A stretch of DNA of 64,000 bases from Dastarcus helophoroides (GCA_028583605.1 CM053336.1:22677004-22741003), one strand, 5' to 3'; counted from the stretch's first letter, positions 21,744-33,904 are shown. Notes: a model not told the origin generated them from the letters alone. Translations and numbers: made by a program.

Positions 21744-22046
21744 CATATATGTAATACTTCTATATGGCGTGTTTTGTACCTTCGATTGTGTTCAAAAGGC
21801 GCGATGGATATATATGTTTGTCTTTTTGGAGGACAGAATTTATTAACCAATCCCACTTCTCGTCAGTTATCTTTGTTGTCATTCATTTATTAGTGTTCCC
21901 GCCCATCTTGTCATGTGTTCCCGCTTTAAATAAATGAATGCTTGTCCTCCAAAGAGTACAACATATACTTTCATCTCACCTTTTTGACAATGCATTTTGT
22001 AGTGGCAATTATACACAACACGCCATATAGAAGTATTACATATATG
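21744..22046. mobile_element. 303-bp MITE nested in the left arm of foldback 2
   Basis: Terminal inverted repeats begin CATATATGTAATACTTCTAT and run about 90 bp with gaps (inner shared block TTTGGAGGACA). It is flanked by an 8-bp direct repeat CATGCCTC at 21,736-21,743 and 22,047-22,054. Non-coding. The superfamily is uncertain: 8 bp suits hAT or P-like elements, but the terminus is atypical for hAT. Confidence 0.8.
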
Positions 22047-23081
22047 CATGCCTCATACCAATGTCGCTAATCTACGCGTTCAAAGTTTAAATTTTATTCT
22101 GAAATTTCTCAATAATTAAGAAAGTTTTCATGCTATAAATCTAAAAATTAAAAGTTTTATGTTCTTTAGTGTAAGGATTACGAATTTTAAACTTATTTTT
22201 CCCTTTCTTCCAGAAAGCGTTAGTTTCGCCGTATTATCTATGTATATCAAAACAATTCTTTTTTGCCTGTTGAGTTAGGTTCAAAATAAATAGAGTATAT
22301 TAAAGAACAATCAATTTTACAAAGAAATGGTTCCCTTGATTAAGCAGTCTAAATCTAGCGGGCATTTAAAATTATAAATGTATTTTTTGTTATTTTTTTT
22401 AAGGCGCAGATTGTTACAATATTTTTTTCAAATTTAAAGAATTTAGTTTATCAGGAAGAACTAAATTCTCTATAGGAGTTGCGGTAAATAATCCCAGAAA
22501 CCGCACATACGTTAGGTACATTTAAAAATAATAGGAAAATTTTGATTTTGATATTTAAGAGATAGAAATTTAAAATTGATTGAAGTTGGTGGTAGACACT
22601 TCTGACATTTGATTTGAACTTTGTCACTGTCTCCATTACCAATAATTATTATCGTTATTTACTGTTTCTTTGATTGCTTCTCCTTATCTTTGCATATTTT
22701 AAGAATAAAGAAACCATAACAAAATACATTGAACCTTTTAAATGCACATAGCTGGAAAACCTCTAGATTTAGACGACCTAAGCATCTAAGCAAGAGTACC
22801 TTTTCTTTGTAGAATTGCTTTTTTTATAATCTCCAGAGTTTTAAGCATAACTCAACAGATAAAAAAATATGTTTTAATTTACTTAAATAACAATGTGAAA
22901 CTGGCGCCCTCTAAGGGAAAGGTCAAATTTAAACCAATATTCGTAATTATCACACTAAAAAACATAAAATTGCCAAATATTAAATATATGGCAGTAAAAC
23001 TGTCTCTCTTATTGAGCAATTTCACAAGAAAATTTAAGTTTTGAACGCCCTGTATTCCTCAACCAGCTACATTGGTATGAG

Positions 23082-24227
23082 TAGCGCTGTTCAACTTATC
23101 AAAGCCCGCGGGCCATATTTTCTTCACCAAACATTTCGGGGGCCAAGAAAGTTGATAAATGAAAAGTCAGTTTATGTTAATTAAAAAAATATTTTATTTA
23201 TGCTAAAAAGAAAACTTTAAAATATTCGTAATATATTAATGAGAACAGTGTGGCCGTAATTGTTTAGCAACAATATCTTTTATGTCCACATCAATATTTG
23301 TTGTGGCAAGTCTAATTACATCTTCAAGAGTGGAATCTTTCAAACTGTTTCTATATTTTGACTTTATACCTTTCATATCGGAGTATGCACGCTCGTAGAT
23401 ATATGTACTTCCGAACATTGATACAATTTGAAGTCCAAAATCTCTCAATTTTGGATATTTCTCTTTATCTAAAAATTTGAATATTTCTATTCCAGTTACT
23501 CCACGAGATGTAAAAAATGGGTCAGCCTGCAGGTCGCATAATTTTATTTGATATTTAAGATCAACGGAGTTGATATCAATATTAATTGGATCACAAAATA
23601 AATCAATAGAGGGTTTAAGGTCATCAAATTGAGAAAATCTTTCATTGAAATCTGTAATTAGCATATCCAATTTTGGTAAAAATATTTTAAAATTCGCTTC
23701 TATATTACATTCTTTCATTTCTTCATAGATCTCTTTGCAAGATTCAAAATGAAATAAATTATTTTGCTCCAAATTAAACCTTAACAATTTTAATTTGTTT
23801 CTAAATCCAGTAACATATTTATTAAGGCAACACACATTTTTATCTTGCCCTTGCAAGGATTTATTCAAAATATTTAAATAATTTGTAATGTCCGTTAGGA
23901 AAGCAAGTGAATAAATAAAATTTTTATCAACTATAGATAAACAACAACCAACCACAAATATAATATGTGGCCCCAACGTTGAGCCAACCATCATCAGACG
24001 TTAAACGGATTGCTGCTGTATTCAGCCGGGACAAGTGAAGTTACGCAAACTAAATAGTACCTACCTTAAATTCAACTTAGATTTAAATTTTCACATGGTA
24101 AAATAATTTTGATATTAATAATAATAATTCAGTAACATAAATTTATTCTTAGTAAAATGTACTCGCGGGCCGTAAAAATAATTTGGCGGGCCGTGTCGGC
24201 CCGCGGGCCGCCAGTTGGGCAGCCCTG
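23082..24227 (-). mobile_element. hAT transposon nested in the right arm of foldback 2
   Basis: Terminus TAGCGCTGTTCAACTTATCA on the left, and (complemented) CAGGGCTGCCCAACTGGCGG on the right; both lead into GCCCGCGGGCC. Flanked by the 8-bp duplication GGTATGAG (23,074-23,081 and 24,228-24,235), as expected for hAT. At 1146 bp with a partial transposase it is an internally deleted copy. Confidence 0.87.
23236..23994 (-). pseudogene. hAT transposase C-terminal portion (GTF2IRD2/ZMYM-like)
   Basis: An open frame of 252 residues. The C-terminal hAT dimerisation region is recognisable: KLRDFGLQIVSMFGSTYIYE, RAYSDMKGIKSKYRNSL and LEDVIRLATT match the usual F-G-S-T-Y-x-C-E-Q-x-F-S-x-M-N pattern. 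Full-length relatives run to about 550-650 residues with an N-terminal zinc finger and catalytic Asp residues; those parts are absent, so the product would be inactive alone. It lies wholly inside the hAT terminal repeats on the minus strand. The annotated start is only the first ATG in the remaining frame. Confidence 0.8.
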
Positions 24228-24315
24228 GGTATGAGACATGTTAAGCTCAATCGTAATATTTTGGTGTCTAGTATCTCAGTTTAGCGTTACTCCATTTTTT
24301 CTGACTCACCCTGTA

Positions 24316-26400
24316 CAAGGTGGTTCTAAAAGTAGAACCATAAATCCAGGATCGTATTTTAAAGCCTAAAACAAGACGAAAAGTCATGTGTCGTAAAATG
24401 CTTCATTTCCCAGTTACAGGATGTGGAAAGTTAGTTCCTGATGATAGTTTTTAATTAATAGTTGGCAAACGTGTAGAGATATTTAAATGAAATTTGGCAC
24501 AACTTCATACCTTTTTATATCCTTTCAAAAAATCTAGAAATTAATTAACAGAACTTAACCAGTGGCGGGTATATCGAGAAGGGAGTGCTTAAAATGTGCC
24601 TTATTCGTTTTATGTGCCCTTTTGTAGCAGTTTCGTAACGAAAATATAAACTACAAACTTTTTACGTAAAAAATGTGCTCTTACTAAAACTCGATATTGT
24701 CAGAGGTTTGCGAGTAAAATGCATTTTTATATCTCGATGCATTAAAAACACTCTCCCAAAAATCTCGGATGTAACACAGTTAGCTTTAAAATGAAAGAAA
24801 AGCTGTTATATGTTTATTACCTAAAATGTACTTTTCAAAAAAAAAAAAAATTTAAATAATATTTAAATAAAAAAACGTTTCGTAAATATTTAATAAATAA
24901 CAAATTTAAAAACATTAGCTTTTATTTATAAAACTTGCTCAAAGTGGACACCGGTGACAAGAAAACATGGAAATCTCAATACTATTCATTTATTTTCATT
25001 TCAATATCAACTATGTGTTATATTCAAGACTAATTACATTCCATATTTTTGGGCAAGCACTTTTAATGCACCAAAATATAAAAATGCATTTTATTTGAAA
25101 ACCGCTGACAATATCGAATTTCTGTAGGAGTACTTTTTTATGTAAAAATGTCTCTAGTTTATACTTTCAAAATTTTAAAATTTTTAATATACATATGTAA
25201 ATTGTTTACTTTTTGCATTCTGTTTATATCTGATTATTACTTTAAAATATGTGATATCAGATAGACTCAAGGAGGGAGCTTAAGCTCCAAAACCTCCTAC
25301 TTGGGTGCCCCATTGACTAGATCTTAAATTGTTGTGATTTGCTAAAAAAAAACTAAATCAAAATCGTCAGTCTAAAATGTTATACAAGATTTATTTAGAG
25401 ATTTATTAGAGGTAGAATTTAATAATTATTAAATTCTATAGCTGTATAGCTGTATCAAAAAAAATATATTTTTATTAAAGCAAACCAGAGCAAATGATTT
25501 GTTTGTTATGTTTAGTATTTAACGAACCTCATTTCATTTCAAAACAATAAATTAGTTGACAACTAGATAATTAATTTTAATAGTTATCAATTATATCGTG
25601 CAATGCTTTATAATATTAGAGCAATATTGCGTAATATGTTTAAATTTAATGAAAGGTGGGTTAATAACCATTTACATTGTGATAACGCATGGTAAGGCAC
25701 ATTGTAAAGTCTATAAAAATATGTTGGTTATAACGTCTAAGCTTTAAATAAATAACGCAAAAATGAGGAGGCAATGATTTCTGATTTATCTTAGACTATT
25801 GTTTACATTTTAAATTATTTATAGCTTAATTTGAATAGAATCCCCGAAAACGTACTTAAAAAATTGCAGACTGACAAAATAATTGCAATATTTTGTTGGT
25901 CGTTACCTTTAGTTGTTTAAATTCGATTAAAATGAGCAAAACAGCTATCCAAAGTTACAAACGGTTGAAGCAAAATTATAATTTATTCAAAGCAGTCAAA
26001 ACAAATAAAATGTTGAAACCCACAACGAAATATTACGTTATCGAATGGTCGATTATACGGCCATAATCGAAATATTTCGTTTATATCACTCATTATCGTC
26101 CAACACTATAATTAAACCTAAAATTTTAAGAAAAATATCAAAAATTAATGTAAATATTGTAACAAGAAATTTGCGTTTACAATCAGTATTTTAAAAAAAA
26201 GTTAAGAATTGATATGGTAACTTGGTAATTTTGGAAACATGAGAAAAAATTCCAAATTTCCTAATAACTGAAAGTTAAGAAAAACTTTAAAAAGTCGAAA
26301 TTTCGAAAATAAAGCCAATATTTCTACAAAAAGTCGAAATTTTGAGTGTTTAACCGAACAACTTAAAACTCAAATCGAAATTTTGACAAGATAAGCTAGA
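24316..26400. other. AT-rich intergenic sequence with a foldback relic
   Basis: No gene. It contains inverted repeat arms at about 24,640-24,770 and 25,040-25,165, a perfect palindrome GGAGCTTAAGCTCC at 25,277-25,290, and a 7-bp hairpin GGTTCTA/TAGAACC at about 24,324-24,341. Confidence 0.5.
24640..25165. repeat. decayed foldback repeat
   Basis: The left arm (ATAAACTACAAAC...CTCGATATTGTCAG...ATGCATTTTTATAT) is matched inverted on the right (ATATAAAAATGCAT...CTGACAATATCGA...TTTATACTTTC), with about 0.25 kb of AT-rich loop. The ends are not defined. Confidence 0.55.
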
Positions 26401-26542
26401 TTCACAATTGTTAAACTTTATTAACGATTAAAACAACAACAGATATTTAAAATTCTACGATGTTTCGATAAATATTTGCTATGACTGGACTTGGTTTCGC
26501 TTTTCAGCACCATTGACGGTTATACCAGCAATTTGTTTAGGC

Positions 26543-26816
26543 GACGTTATTTACCAAATTGCATGTAAAGATTGTCCTCAAAGTATGTCGGGCAGACTAG
26601 ACGATCTCTTAAAATCCGACTGGAGGAGCATTTGGCTCATTTGAGATACGGAAGACATGGCTCGACATGCTTTTGAATTAGATCATAGGATAGATAATAA
26701 TATTAAATTGTTAAGAGTAGTACATAAGAAGTATATGTTAAATGCATGTGAAAGCGTAGCCATCCATAAGGCTGGAGACAACCTTATGAATGGTTGCGCT
26801 GGGCCTTTAGGCCATT
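26543..26816 (+). pseudogene. GIY-YIG domain remnant of Penelope copy 2
   Basis: Translates in pieces as VIYQIACKDCPQ (GIY position altered to VIY), a frameshifted YVGQTRR/RL region near 26,585-26,640, then MARHAFELDHRIDNNIKLLR and NACESVAIHKAGDNLMNGC, ending GPLGH. These match the C-terminus encoded at 17,752-18,060 almost residue for residue. Broken by a stop and frameshift; the RT part is missing. Confidence 0.75.
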
Positions 26817-28860
26817 TATATGTATATATGTATATATATTTTGGGATTAAATAGTCATGTATACATGTTAAACACAATACAATAACTATTACACAGCTAG
26901 ATGCTGCCTTCCCAGTGGTAATCGCCAGCCTTCGCGGTCGTGTACCGTGTATCAATCCTTCATCCATATCGGGGTCTCTCGTCGTTTCTCTGACCCCTTC
27001 GTTCCAGGAACGCCGGGGTCGTCCTCTTTTATTTCTTCCGGGTGGAGATCATTGGAATATGCACTTGGGCCATCTCGTATCTTCCATGCTTATAATATGT
27101 CCAAACCATTTCAATCCTCTTTTTTCGACTCTTTGGATCACGGTCTGTGTTGCCTCTATTCGATTTCGAATCTCTTCGTTCCTTATCCGCTGCAATCGTT
27201 ATAATTTGGCGCTTCTCCTCAGGTAATTCATTTCTACCGTTGATACTCTTCGTTTATCTTTTTCTTTCAAGCCCCATATTTCGCTTCCGTAGCATAACAC
27301 CGACACCACCATTGTTTGCCCTATCCTTTTCTTGTTCTTAACACTAATATCTTTGTCCCACCATATGCTGTTAAGTGCCCCGATAACCTTCCTCGAATTT
27401 ATTATTCGGTGTTGTAGTTCTGTTTTACCTATTCCTTGTTGATCTATGAATGCTTCCAGATATTTAAATTTTTCAACTTGTATTACTTGCCCTTGATCGT
27501 CTATGAATATTTCAAATTGTACATCGGTGTTCACTGCTAGGTACTCAGTTTTTTAGAGACTAACTTCCCATGTAGAGTATTCCGTGTGTAGTCTCCTCAA
27601 CATGAACTTCATGTCGAAAGTGCCTTATGCAAGAACATCCTGATCGTCCGCAAAGTGCAATGTAACGAGGTGTGTCTCACCAACTGCTATTCCAATCCCC
27701 TAGCATGATTGTTTCCATTTCCTCAAGGCTATTTCAACAGAGATGTTAAATAAAAGCGGAGGCAGGCAGCATCCCTGACGAAGTCTCTTCCTTACTTTTA
27801 TCGGTTCAAACAGATAATATCCTTGTTTTGCCTAAGCATTGTTGTTTCTGTATAGCTCTTGAATTATTTCTATCATATACTCATTTACCTCAAGAGCTCT
27901 TAAAGCTGTCCATAGTTTATTTTGAGGTAAGCTATCATAGGCTTTTTTAAGTCTATAAAAGTAATGTGTATCTCCTGATTTCTTCTTATCTTTTTTTCTG
28001 TTAGTTGTTGAAGGATGAATAAATTGCCTATGCATGATCTTCCTAGGGTAAAGCCACTTTGGTCTTCTGATACTCTGTTTCCTACTTCTTCTCTTATTCT
28101 TTTCTGTAGGATCTTTCCCCATAATCTACTAAAAATACTAGTCACGCATATGCCTCTGTAATTGTTTGGGTCTTTCTTATTTCCTTTTTTATATAATGAG
28201 GAGATATAACTTACTTTCTATTCTTCTGGTGTTTTCTGTTGATCTAAACAATGGTTGAAGAGATGTTTAATTCTTTGCAGTAATGATATCCCTCCATTCT
28301 TAATTAATTCAGCTATAATGTTTCCTGGTCAAGGAGCTCTCCCATTCTTTATTTCATAAGCACTCTGTCGTATCTCCTTTAGTATTATAGGTCTAAGTTT
28401 AGTGCGGTTTTCTATATTTACAACATTCTCTGTATTTAGAAATGATTCTCTATCCTCCCCCAATAAAGATGTATAGTACTCTCGCCAGTTTTCAAGGTTA
28501 ATCATGGACAATTTTTCCTTATTATTCTTTTAACTGCCTGCCACACTTCTGTTGTTCTGTTGACTGTATTCCTCCAATGTAAGTGTTTATTTTATTATAT
28601 TTTCGTTCCCAGAATTCATTTTTTTTTCGGCTTTTATATTTTTTCGCAGCTCTTTATTTGTATCTCTATATTCTTGTCTGTTTGCTTCCGTTTTATTTGC
28701 TAGATATTTCTTGTACAGTTGGTTCTTCTTTTTAATTAAATCCTTTGTTTCTTCGGATAAATGTGTATAATATTTATTGGGCTTGTTGTCCCGTTCTCCC
28801 AACGTTTCTGCTGCAATTTTTTGTCCGACATTTAGAATTTTATCGTATTCTTCCATTCAT
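26817..28860 (-). pseudogene. RTE-type LINE inserted in Penelope copy 2 (5' truncated)
   Basis: Minus-strand reverse transcriptase relic. From 5' to 3': KYYTHLSEETKDLIKKKNQL (28,587-28,856); NLENWREYYTSLLGEDRESF (28,329-28,511); the RT core with KILQKRIREEV, EDQSGFTLGRSC and ITFIDLKKPM (normally a F-x-D-L-x-K-A-F/Y-D block), 27,832-28,145; a thumb/C-terminal part with KFKYLEAFI, VLCYGSEIWGLKEKDKRR and MNYLRRSAKL (27,199-27,534); and a tail ending RPRRLAITTGK (26,900-26,960). Several frameshifts. The 3' tail is a TATATG/TATATA run (26,817-26,841). A CCATT stretch on each side is a possible short target duplication. Clade assignment is from general resemblance. Confidence 0.75.
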
Positions 28861-29136
28861 CCCTGTAAAAAATAGTTAAGGTTGATAGATAAGGAATTGT
28901 GACACTACGATGCGAATGCGCGTTCGGATGCAGTGGATCATGCACGAAGTGAATATTCTCAGTGTATAAGGGGAAATTTTTGGATTAGGTGTTAGTATTT
29001 TTCAGAAAATAATAGTGTGGCAGTGCCAAGGCGTTAGAGCAACCTTTGTTGTGTTTTCTAATCTTTATTGGTTTCAGTTTTGTATTTCAATTTTTGAATA
29101 TAACCAAGTCCAAAGTCCGTTCCACCAAAAGTCTTT

Positions 29137-29263
29137 ATGCTAACAAGCTCGATGGATCACATACTACTACGAATATTCTGTATAATCGAAGTCTTGGACG
29201 AGAATTGGGATTAGACGGAATATTCGTAGGAGTCTGCGGTCCATGGAGCTTATTAGCAAAACA
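29137..29263. repeat. about 125-bp imperfect hairpin in the Penelope 3' region
   Basis: ATGCTAACAAGCTC...CTACGAATATTCTGTATAATC pairs with GATTAGACGGAATATTCGTAG...GGAGCTTATTAGCA across a short TTGGACGAG loop. It lies between the PLE 3' UTR and its inverted terminus, where other copies carry a hammerhead-like motif. It may be a structured RNA element or a small inserted MITE. Confidence 0.55.
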
Positions 29264-29440
29264 ACGGCTAAACAAATTTCTGCTATAATTGCCGATGATG
29301 TTGAAAAGCTAAACCAGGTCAGGTCTTAGCAAACATTTATCGAAACATCGAGGAATTTTTGATATCTGTTGTCTTAGACGTTAATAAAGTTTAATAGTTA
29401 TGAATATTGAAGAATTCCACAAAGTAGGGGTTAAAAATGT

Positions 29441-32200
29441 CATTAAAAGAAGCTAGAACCCAAATAAATCTTCTTGAACTCGTTTAAGCACAACTGTGAA
29501 AAATTTTAAATGTTCTAAAATGTTTGGAGCTACTATAAAAATTTGACCAAAACTGTTCTTAATGCAGTTTTGCCTTTACAATTTAATGATATGAATTTTT
29601 AATTAACTGCTTGGTTTTGGAGAACCTAAAATTCTATTTTTATAAATGGAAATAATAGCAGGCCATGATTTTAAATGAAAGAGTCATTTTCCCTCTCTTA
29701 AAAAATATATACGATCATATATGTATTTCAAAAATTTCTGAGTTATAATTTTTCTATTAACTTATAATGTATTAATCACGGTTTACGTGATGTCAAAAGT
29801 TTAGAGAGCTATCTCTTCCAGAATGACGGCGCCAACGGGTTAAAAGAGCCGTTAGTTTTATTCTGTTTGGGAATTTTATGGACCAGCACGTATCGAGGTA
29901 GATAAAAGCGTTAGTATTCTCTAACATTGAAACTAATCTTAAGCTTAACATTGTAGTACACGTAGTTTGGGTCAGACCCGTTGGTTTCAAGCAGCGTGAA
30001 ATGTCTATATATTCTTATAATCAATGGTTATATAGGTTCGCGTCAAACTTACAGGAGGTTAGTTGGCGCTGTTTCGAAAATATTATGCTAATAAGGCGAA
30101 GGTTCTGCCTCCTTTCACGGACCCGCTCTATAAAATTCCCAAAGAGAGTTCGGCAAACCTACAATTGAGGCATTTTATGCAAGACCAAGTGAATCCATGG
30201 TTATGAAATTTTGATAAAGAAAAATCTCATTTGTAATACGTAATGTAAATAGGAAATATTGATGCCATTTGCTAAGTAGTAGAAGTATTGAACATGGGTT
30301 AGTGTTGTACTGTTAACGGTTACACTTACACATATTAATGTTCTGAGTAAAATAAGCTGAAAATCAGAAAATGTCTAAATGTGTTAGTTAGGTCTCTTTT
30401 GCACTAAATGCTACAATTTTAATCTGCTGTGGCCGTCGACTCTCTACCGATTGTTTCTTCGGAGGCGATAGCTCCTTAAATTTTCGGTATCACGTGAATG
30501 GCCAGGCAATGTTTTCCTTGGCAAATATAGCACACCAACCAGGGCTTAATACATACAGGGCGTCCCCCTAGGGCGGAATAGTAAGATATCTCAGTAGTGA
30601 CCGAAGTCATGGAAAACTTAAGAAGCAATTCCTTCTCTTTGTCTAAGTTCTACAAAATTAAAATAGGGTGGAGTATACTGGATGTTCAATTTTTCCTGTA
30701 CAGCTAGGTTAATTTTTTTTAAATTACAACCTGTATTTTTCATTTGATTTTCTGATTCCTAATGAAAAATAAAAGGTATGAAATTTCAAAATTCAAACTT
30801 CACTTTTTACTTTTATTCCCAAAATCAATAAAGATTCGAACAATTTCTAGAGTTGGGCTTTTATTTTTTCCAATTTATTCTAAAATTTTTTTCTAAAACT
30901 CAAACTATTTATTCAAAATCTCGACTCCAAATCCAAGCTTTTAATTTTTTTCCAATGCTTTTGCTTTTCGGTGTAAAATTTTGTCCTTAACCTAGAAATG
31001 TGGACATTGGTTTAAAAATTTCTAAAATATTTGTAATACTTTGAAAGCCTGAAATATTTTCTTAAAATTCTAACTTTCTATTTTTACTTTTTTTCTGAAA
31101 CGTTTACTAAACTCGGAATTATGACCTTGTTTAGGCATTTTTAACTTTTTTTTTAATATTTACCCTAATCTCGAAGTTTTCGATCATTCTCTCGAGATTT
31201 CGAGCGGAAATTTGAAAATTCAAATATCTTTTCTTCGACTCTTCTCTAATTCTAAGTTTGTTTTCTCATTTATTTTTTCTAAAATCTCTTTTTGCATTAA
31301 CCAAGTTTTCTCTGAAAGACTAGTTTTTAAATTAAAATACATATATAACGAAATAGACTACATAAGGAAGAATTTAAACCAAATTAATACTGAAGCATCT
31401 ATACTCATAGCTCTTGAAATAAATATTTTGCTCCAAAGCGAAAACAGTGAAATATTAAAATATATTTGGTTTTGAGCCAGGGCAGTTATAAATGCAGATG
31501 TTCTACTATGATCGTTTATGTAACATTTCAAGATTTTCAGTTCAGCATGTGAACTGGATTTACAGTTGGATCCTATGCATAGTAATAGACAGCTGTAGCC
31601 CACCACAAAATTTTGTGCCACTCTGTGCGTCATCACACAAAATTAGCATCTTTTCTGTTAATTATTGATGATTAGTTCAGAGTTTTGTGTTTTGTATCGC
31701 TAATTAAGACACTTTATTTATTGTTAATAGTCAATTGATAGCAACAAATTAAAACAAAATCGGAAACAATAGACTGTCAAATAACTGAATTATGGATGTA
31801 TTTTGGTATGTCCCAATATATTGTAGTTAGGGTTCGTACTGTTAACATTATAGCATGTTGGTAAAAAAATTATCATGATGGTAACGCGAAACGATAGGTT
31901 TACCTCCTGTTAAAAATCGCTCAACGAGACTAAGAAGTTTAAACTTAAAAAATGCATGATCGGCAACGGGTTTCCAATACGTGATATCTCAAGAAAGTGA
32001 AACTTGTGACATGTATACTCCTAACCAACCAAGCTATACTGGTTTTGATAAGTTCGCTTCTTTGGGTCTTAAGCATAACTATACACCTATTATGACAAAT
32101 TGATTATTGTGCATTGTTTAAATCATATTTTAGTTTGATTACTTTAATTAGTTAATTGTAGAATCATGCACAGTACAACAGTGAGTACCTTGGCGGTTTT
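29441..32200. other. intergenic AT-rich sequence, unassigned
   Basis: No conserved coding exon. 29,790-30,200 is a more complex, probably repetitive, non-coding island. ACAGGGCGTCCCCC near 30,554 resembles the end of the foldback family (CAGGGTG...) but no partner arm was found. 31,140-31,340 is T-rich repeat. Confidence 0.4.
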
Positions 32201-32204
32201 TTTC

Positions 32205-32460
32205 TAGTGATGCACAAAGCAAGATTTCTTGTCTTGCTTGTTAACTTCTTGTCCTGTCTTGCCAATTTATTGCTGGGTTGATTCTTGTCTTTCTAGCAAG
32301 ACTAGTCTTGCTCTTTCTTATTCTTGTTGGTTTGTTTGTTTTACGCCTGAGCAACAACAAAACAGGTTCAGAATTGACTGTGACACGATAAATTTAAAAA
32401 ATACATCATCTATGAAAGATGTAAAACAAAATACAACGATAAACTTGAGAAGTTGAGCTG
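32205..32460 (+). repeat. CTTGT-rich dispersed repeat, copy 2
   Basis: Same block order as 14,900-15,175: GATGCACAAAGCAAGATTTC, iterated CTTGTCTTGC and TTCTTGTTGG motifs, GAGCAACAACAAAACAGG, TGACACGATAAATTTA and ACATCATCTATGAAAGATG. Confidence 0.68.
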
Positions 32461-32466
32461 TCGCAG

Positions 32467-32690
32467 GCATTTAGAATAACGAGGTTTTTAGCTAAAAGCC
32501 TAGGCAATTTGGTAAACGCCGGCAAATAACAAAGTATTATAATATTTTATTATATGACTGATCTAAACTAGTCATTTACCCAAAAGATAACATGTATCGG
32601 GCAAATATGCAAAACATGTTATTTTCCTAAATGTCTGAGATAATTAATATTTTATTCAAATGACGGATCTGTTTTACGCGTTCGGTAAAA
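32467..32690 (+). repeat. left arm of a long-range inverted repeat
   Basis: GCATTTAGAATAACGAGG...TTTTTAGCTAAA, then AAAACATGTTATTTTCCTA and ATTCAAATGACGGATCTG. The same blocks occur in reverse at 40,845-41,068. The outer ends of the arms (32,467 and 41,068) are 8.6 kb apart. No clear target duplication was seen. Confidence 0.7.
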
Positions 32691-33370
32691 GTTAAATGGC
32701 TGCAAAAGAAGAAGCTGTACAATCCGTCAAAGGCCAAAAGGGAAATGGTGAAAAACTTTTGAAAACTTCCATAAAAAATTATAAACTTGTTATAAGCCCC
32801 TCCTTTCTATAGAAGTACCAGAGGTTGATTCTGAACCACTAGAATAAAAAAATATTATAGCTGAAGTATTAAAAGTAAAAAAAATCCTGTAAAAAATATT
32901 AGTCAGTCTATTCTAAAAAATTGGTTATCTGGAGCAAAATTCTTTACTGAAATTCCAAAAGATATTACATATTTATATTAAATTTAAAGAACGCGGCTTT
33001 AAAATATGTTTGTACAAATCATTCACAAAAAATGTTACTGTGAAGCGCGCTACGCTCTAAAAAAAAACGATTTTACGTGACCTCCTAAAAATAAATCGAG
33101 TGGCGGTAAGTCCGGCAATTAAGGTGACCATTTAAAAGTACTTCTTCTAATCCACTGCAATCCTCAAGTGCAGGGTTACAATTCAAGATTATTTAGTTGT
33201 GGCGGCTGAGGGTGAAGAAATAAGTTAGAATGGATTAGTTAATATATTGTTTGAGTTTCTCCCCGTGTTACAGGAACCCTTTCTAGAGACTTTTGATTTC
33301 TTTTTTGGCACCTTGAACATTTTTCGATACTGAGTTTGGTAATAATTTTGTTTTCTTTTTAAAGACTATT
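32691..33370. other. unassigned sequence inside the inverted repeat
   Basis: A short open stretch starting MAAKEEAVQSVKGQKGNGEK (ATG at about 32,697) breaks after about 40 residues and is not recognised. The rest has many stops. It may be remnant coding sequence of the element that owned the flanking inverted repeats, or mariner 5' sequence. Confidence 0.3.
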
Positions 33371-33374
33371 CTTA

Positions 33375-33856
33375 CAATAAATACCACCGCTATCACCAAC
33401 AGCTGATCAAATTGAACCGTGCTTTACGTGAAGAAAGGCCTGGCTATCAACAAAGACATGACAAACTAATTTTCCTCCACGATAACGCACCATCGCACAC
33501 GTCGAAATTGGTCCAAAATTACCTGTAAACACACAACTGGGAGGTGTTACCCCATCCCTCTTATTCGCCAGACCTGGCTCCTTCTGACTCTCACCTGTTT
33601 TCGTCGATGGGCCACGCACTCGCAAGAGTGCGCGAAGAGCATTTCGATTCTTACGAAGACGTTAAAAAATGTCTGGACGAGTGGTTTTCCTTGAAAGATA
33701 AGGAATTCTTTTGGTATGCACAAATTGATCGAGAGATGGGAAAAATGTATAGCTAGCGAGGGAAAGTACTTTGAATAAAATTCTTTTTTACTTTCTGTAC
33801 AAAACAGATGCGTTTTTATTACTAAAAAACAGCGGATTTAGGCTTATATACCTGGT
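33375..33856 (+). pseudogene. mariner transposase C-terminal half and 3' terminus
   Basis: Encodes HDNAPSHTSKLVQNYL, a stop, then PHPSYSPDLAPSDSHLFSSM, followed by FDSYEDVKKCLDEWF and a stop at about 33,754. HDNAPSH and SPDLAPSD carry the second and third catalytic Asp of the mariner DD34D transposase. The 3' end TTTAGGCTTATATACCTGGTA is a typical mariner inverted terminus next to TA. The matching 5' terminus is not found, and a stop splits the domain, so it is a dead 3' half. Confidence 0.82.
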
Positions 33857-33904
33857 ATATTTTATGATTTTACATCTAGATAGTGCATAGTTACCATTCC
33901 CATT

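Larger units (their letters stand above)
21664..24313. mobile_element. foldback element 2, carrying two nested insertions
   Basis: Termini CAGGGTG...CACCCTG with TA flanks (21,662-21,663 and 24,314-24,315). Left and right arms match through AACGCTAAACTG, ATTGAGCT(C/T)AACATG, CTCATACCAATGT and GTTCAAA(G/A)(T/C)TTAAATTTT, on to GTCTAAATCTAG...GCATTTAAAA near 22,350 and 22,735. Removing the nested MITE and hAT with one target copy each leaves about 1.19 kb, nearly all palindrome. No protein of its own; probably a non-autonomous TA-inserting element. Confidence 0.8.
26405..29440 (+). mobile_element. Penelope-like element, copy 2, split by an RTE LINE
   Basis: The plus-strand coding remnant (about 26,543-26,816) is followed, after an RTE insertion, by the PLE 3' UTR (about 28,861-29,130). 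The outer ends are inverted: 26,405-26,545 (TTAAACTTTATTAACG, CGATGTTTCGATAAAT, ATTTGTTTAG) matches 29,275-29,405 in reverse. Inverted termini are common in PLEs. The 3' end also matches 2,875-2,990. It is in opposite orientation to copy 1. Confidence 0.72.

Noticed and set aside
30554..30580. ACAGGGCGTCCCCC as the end of a third foldback element
   Set aside because: No matching inverted arm found within the following kilobases; left only as a resemblance.
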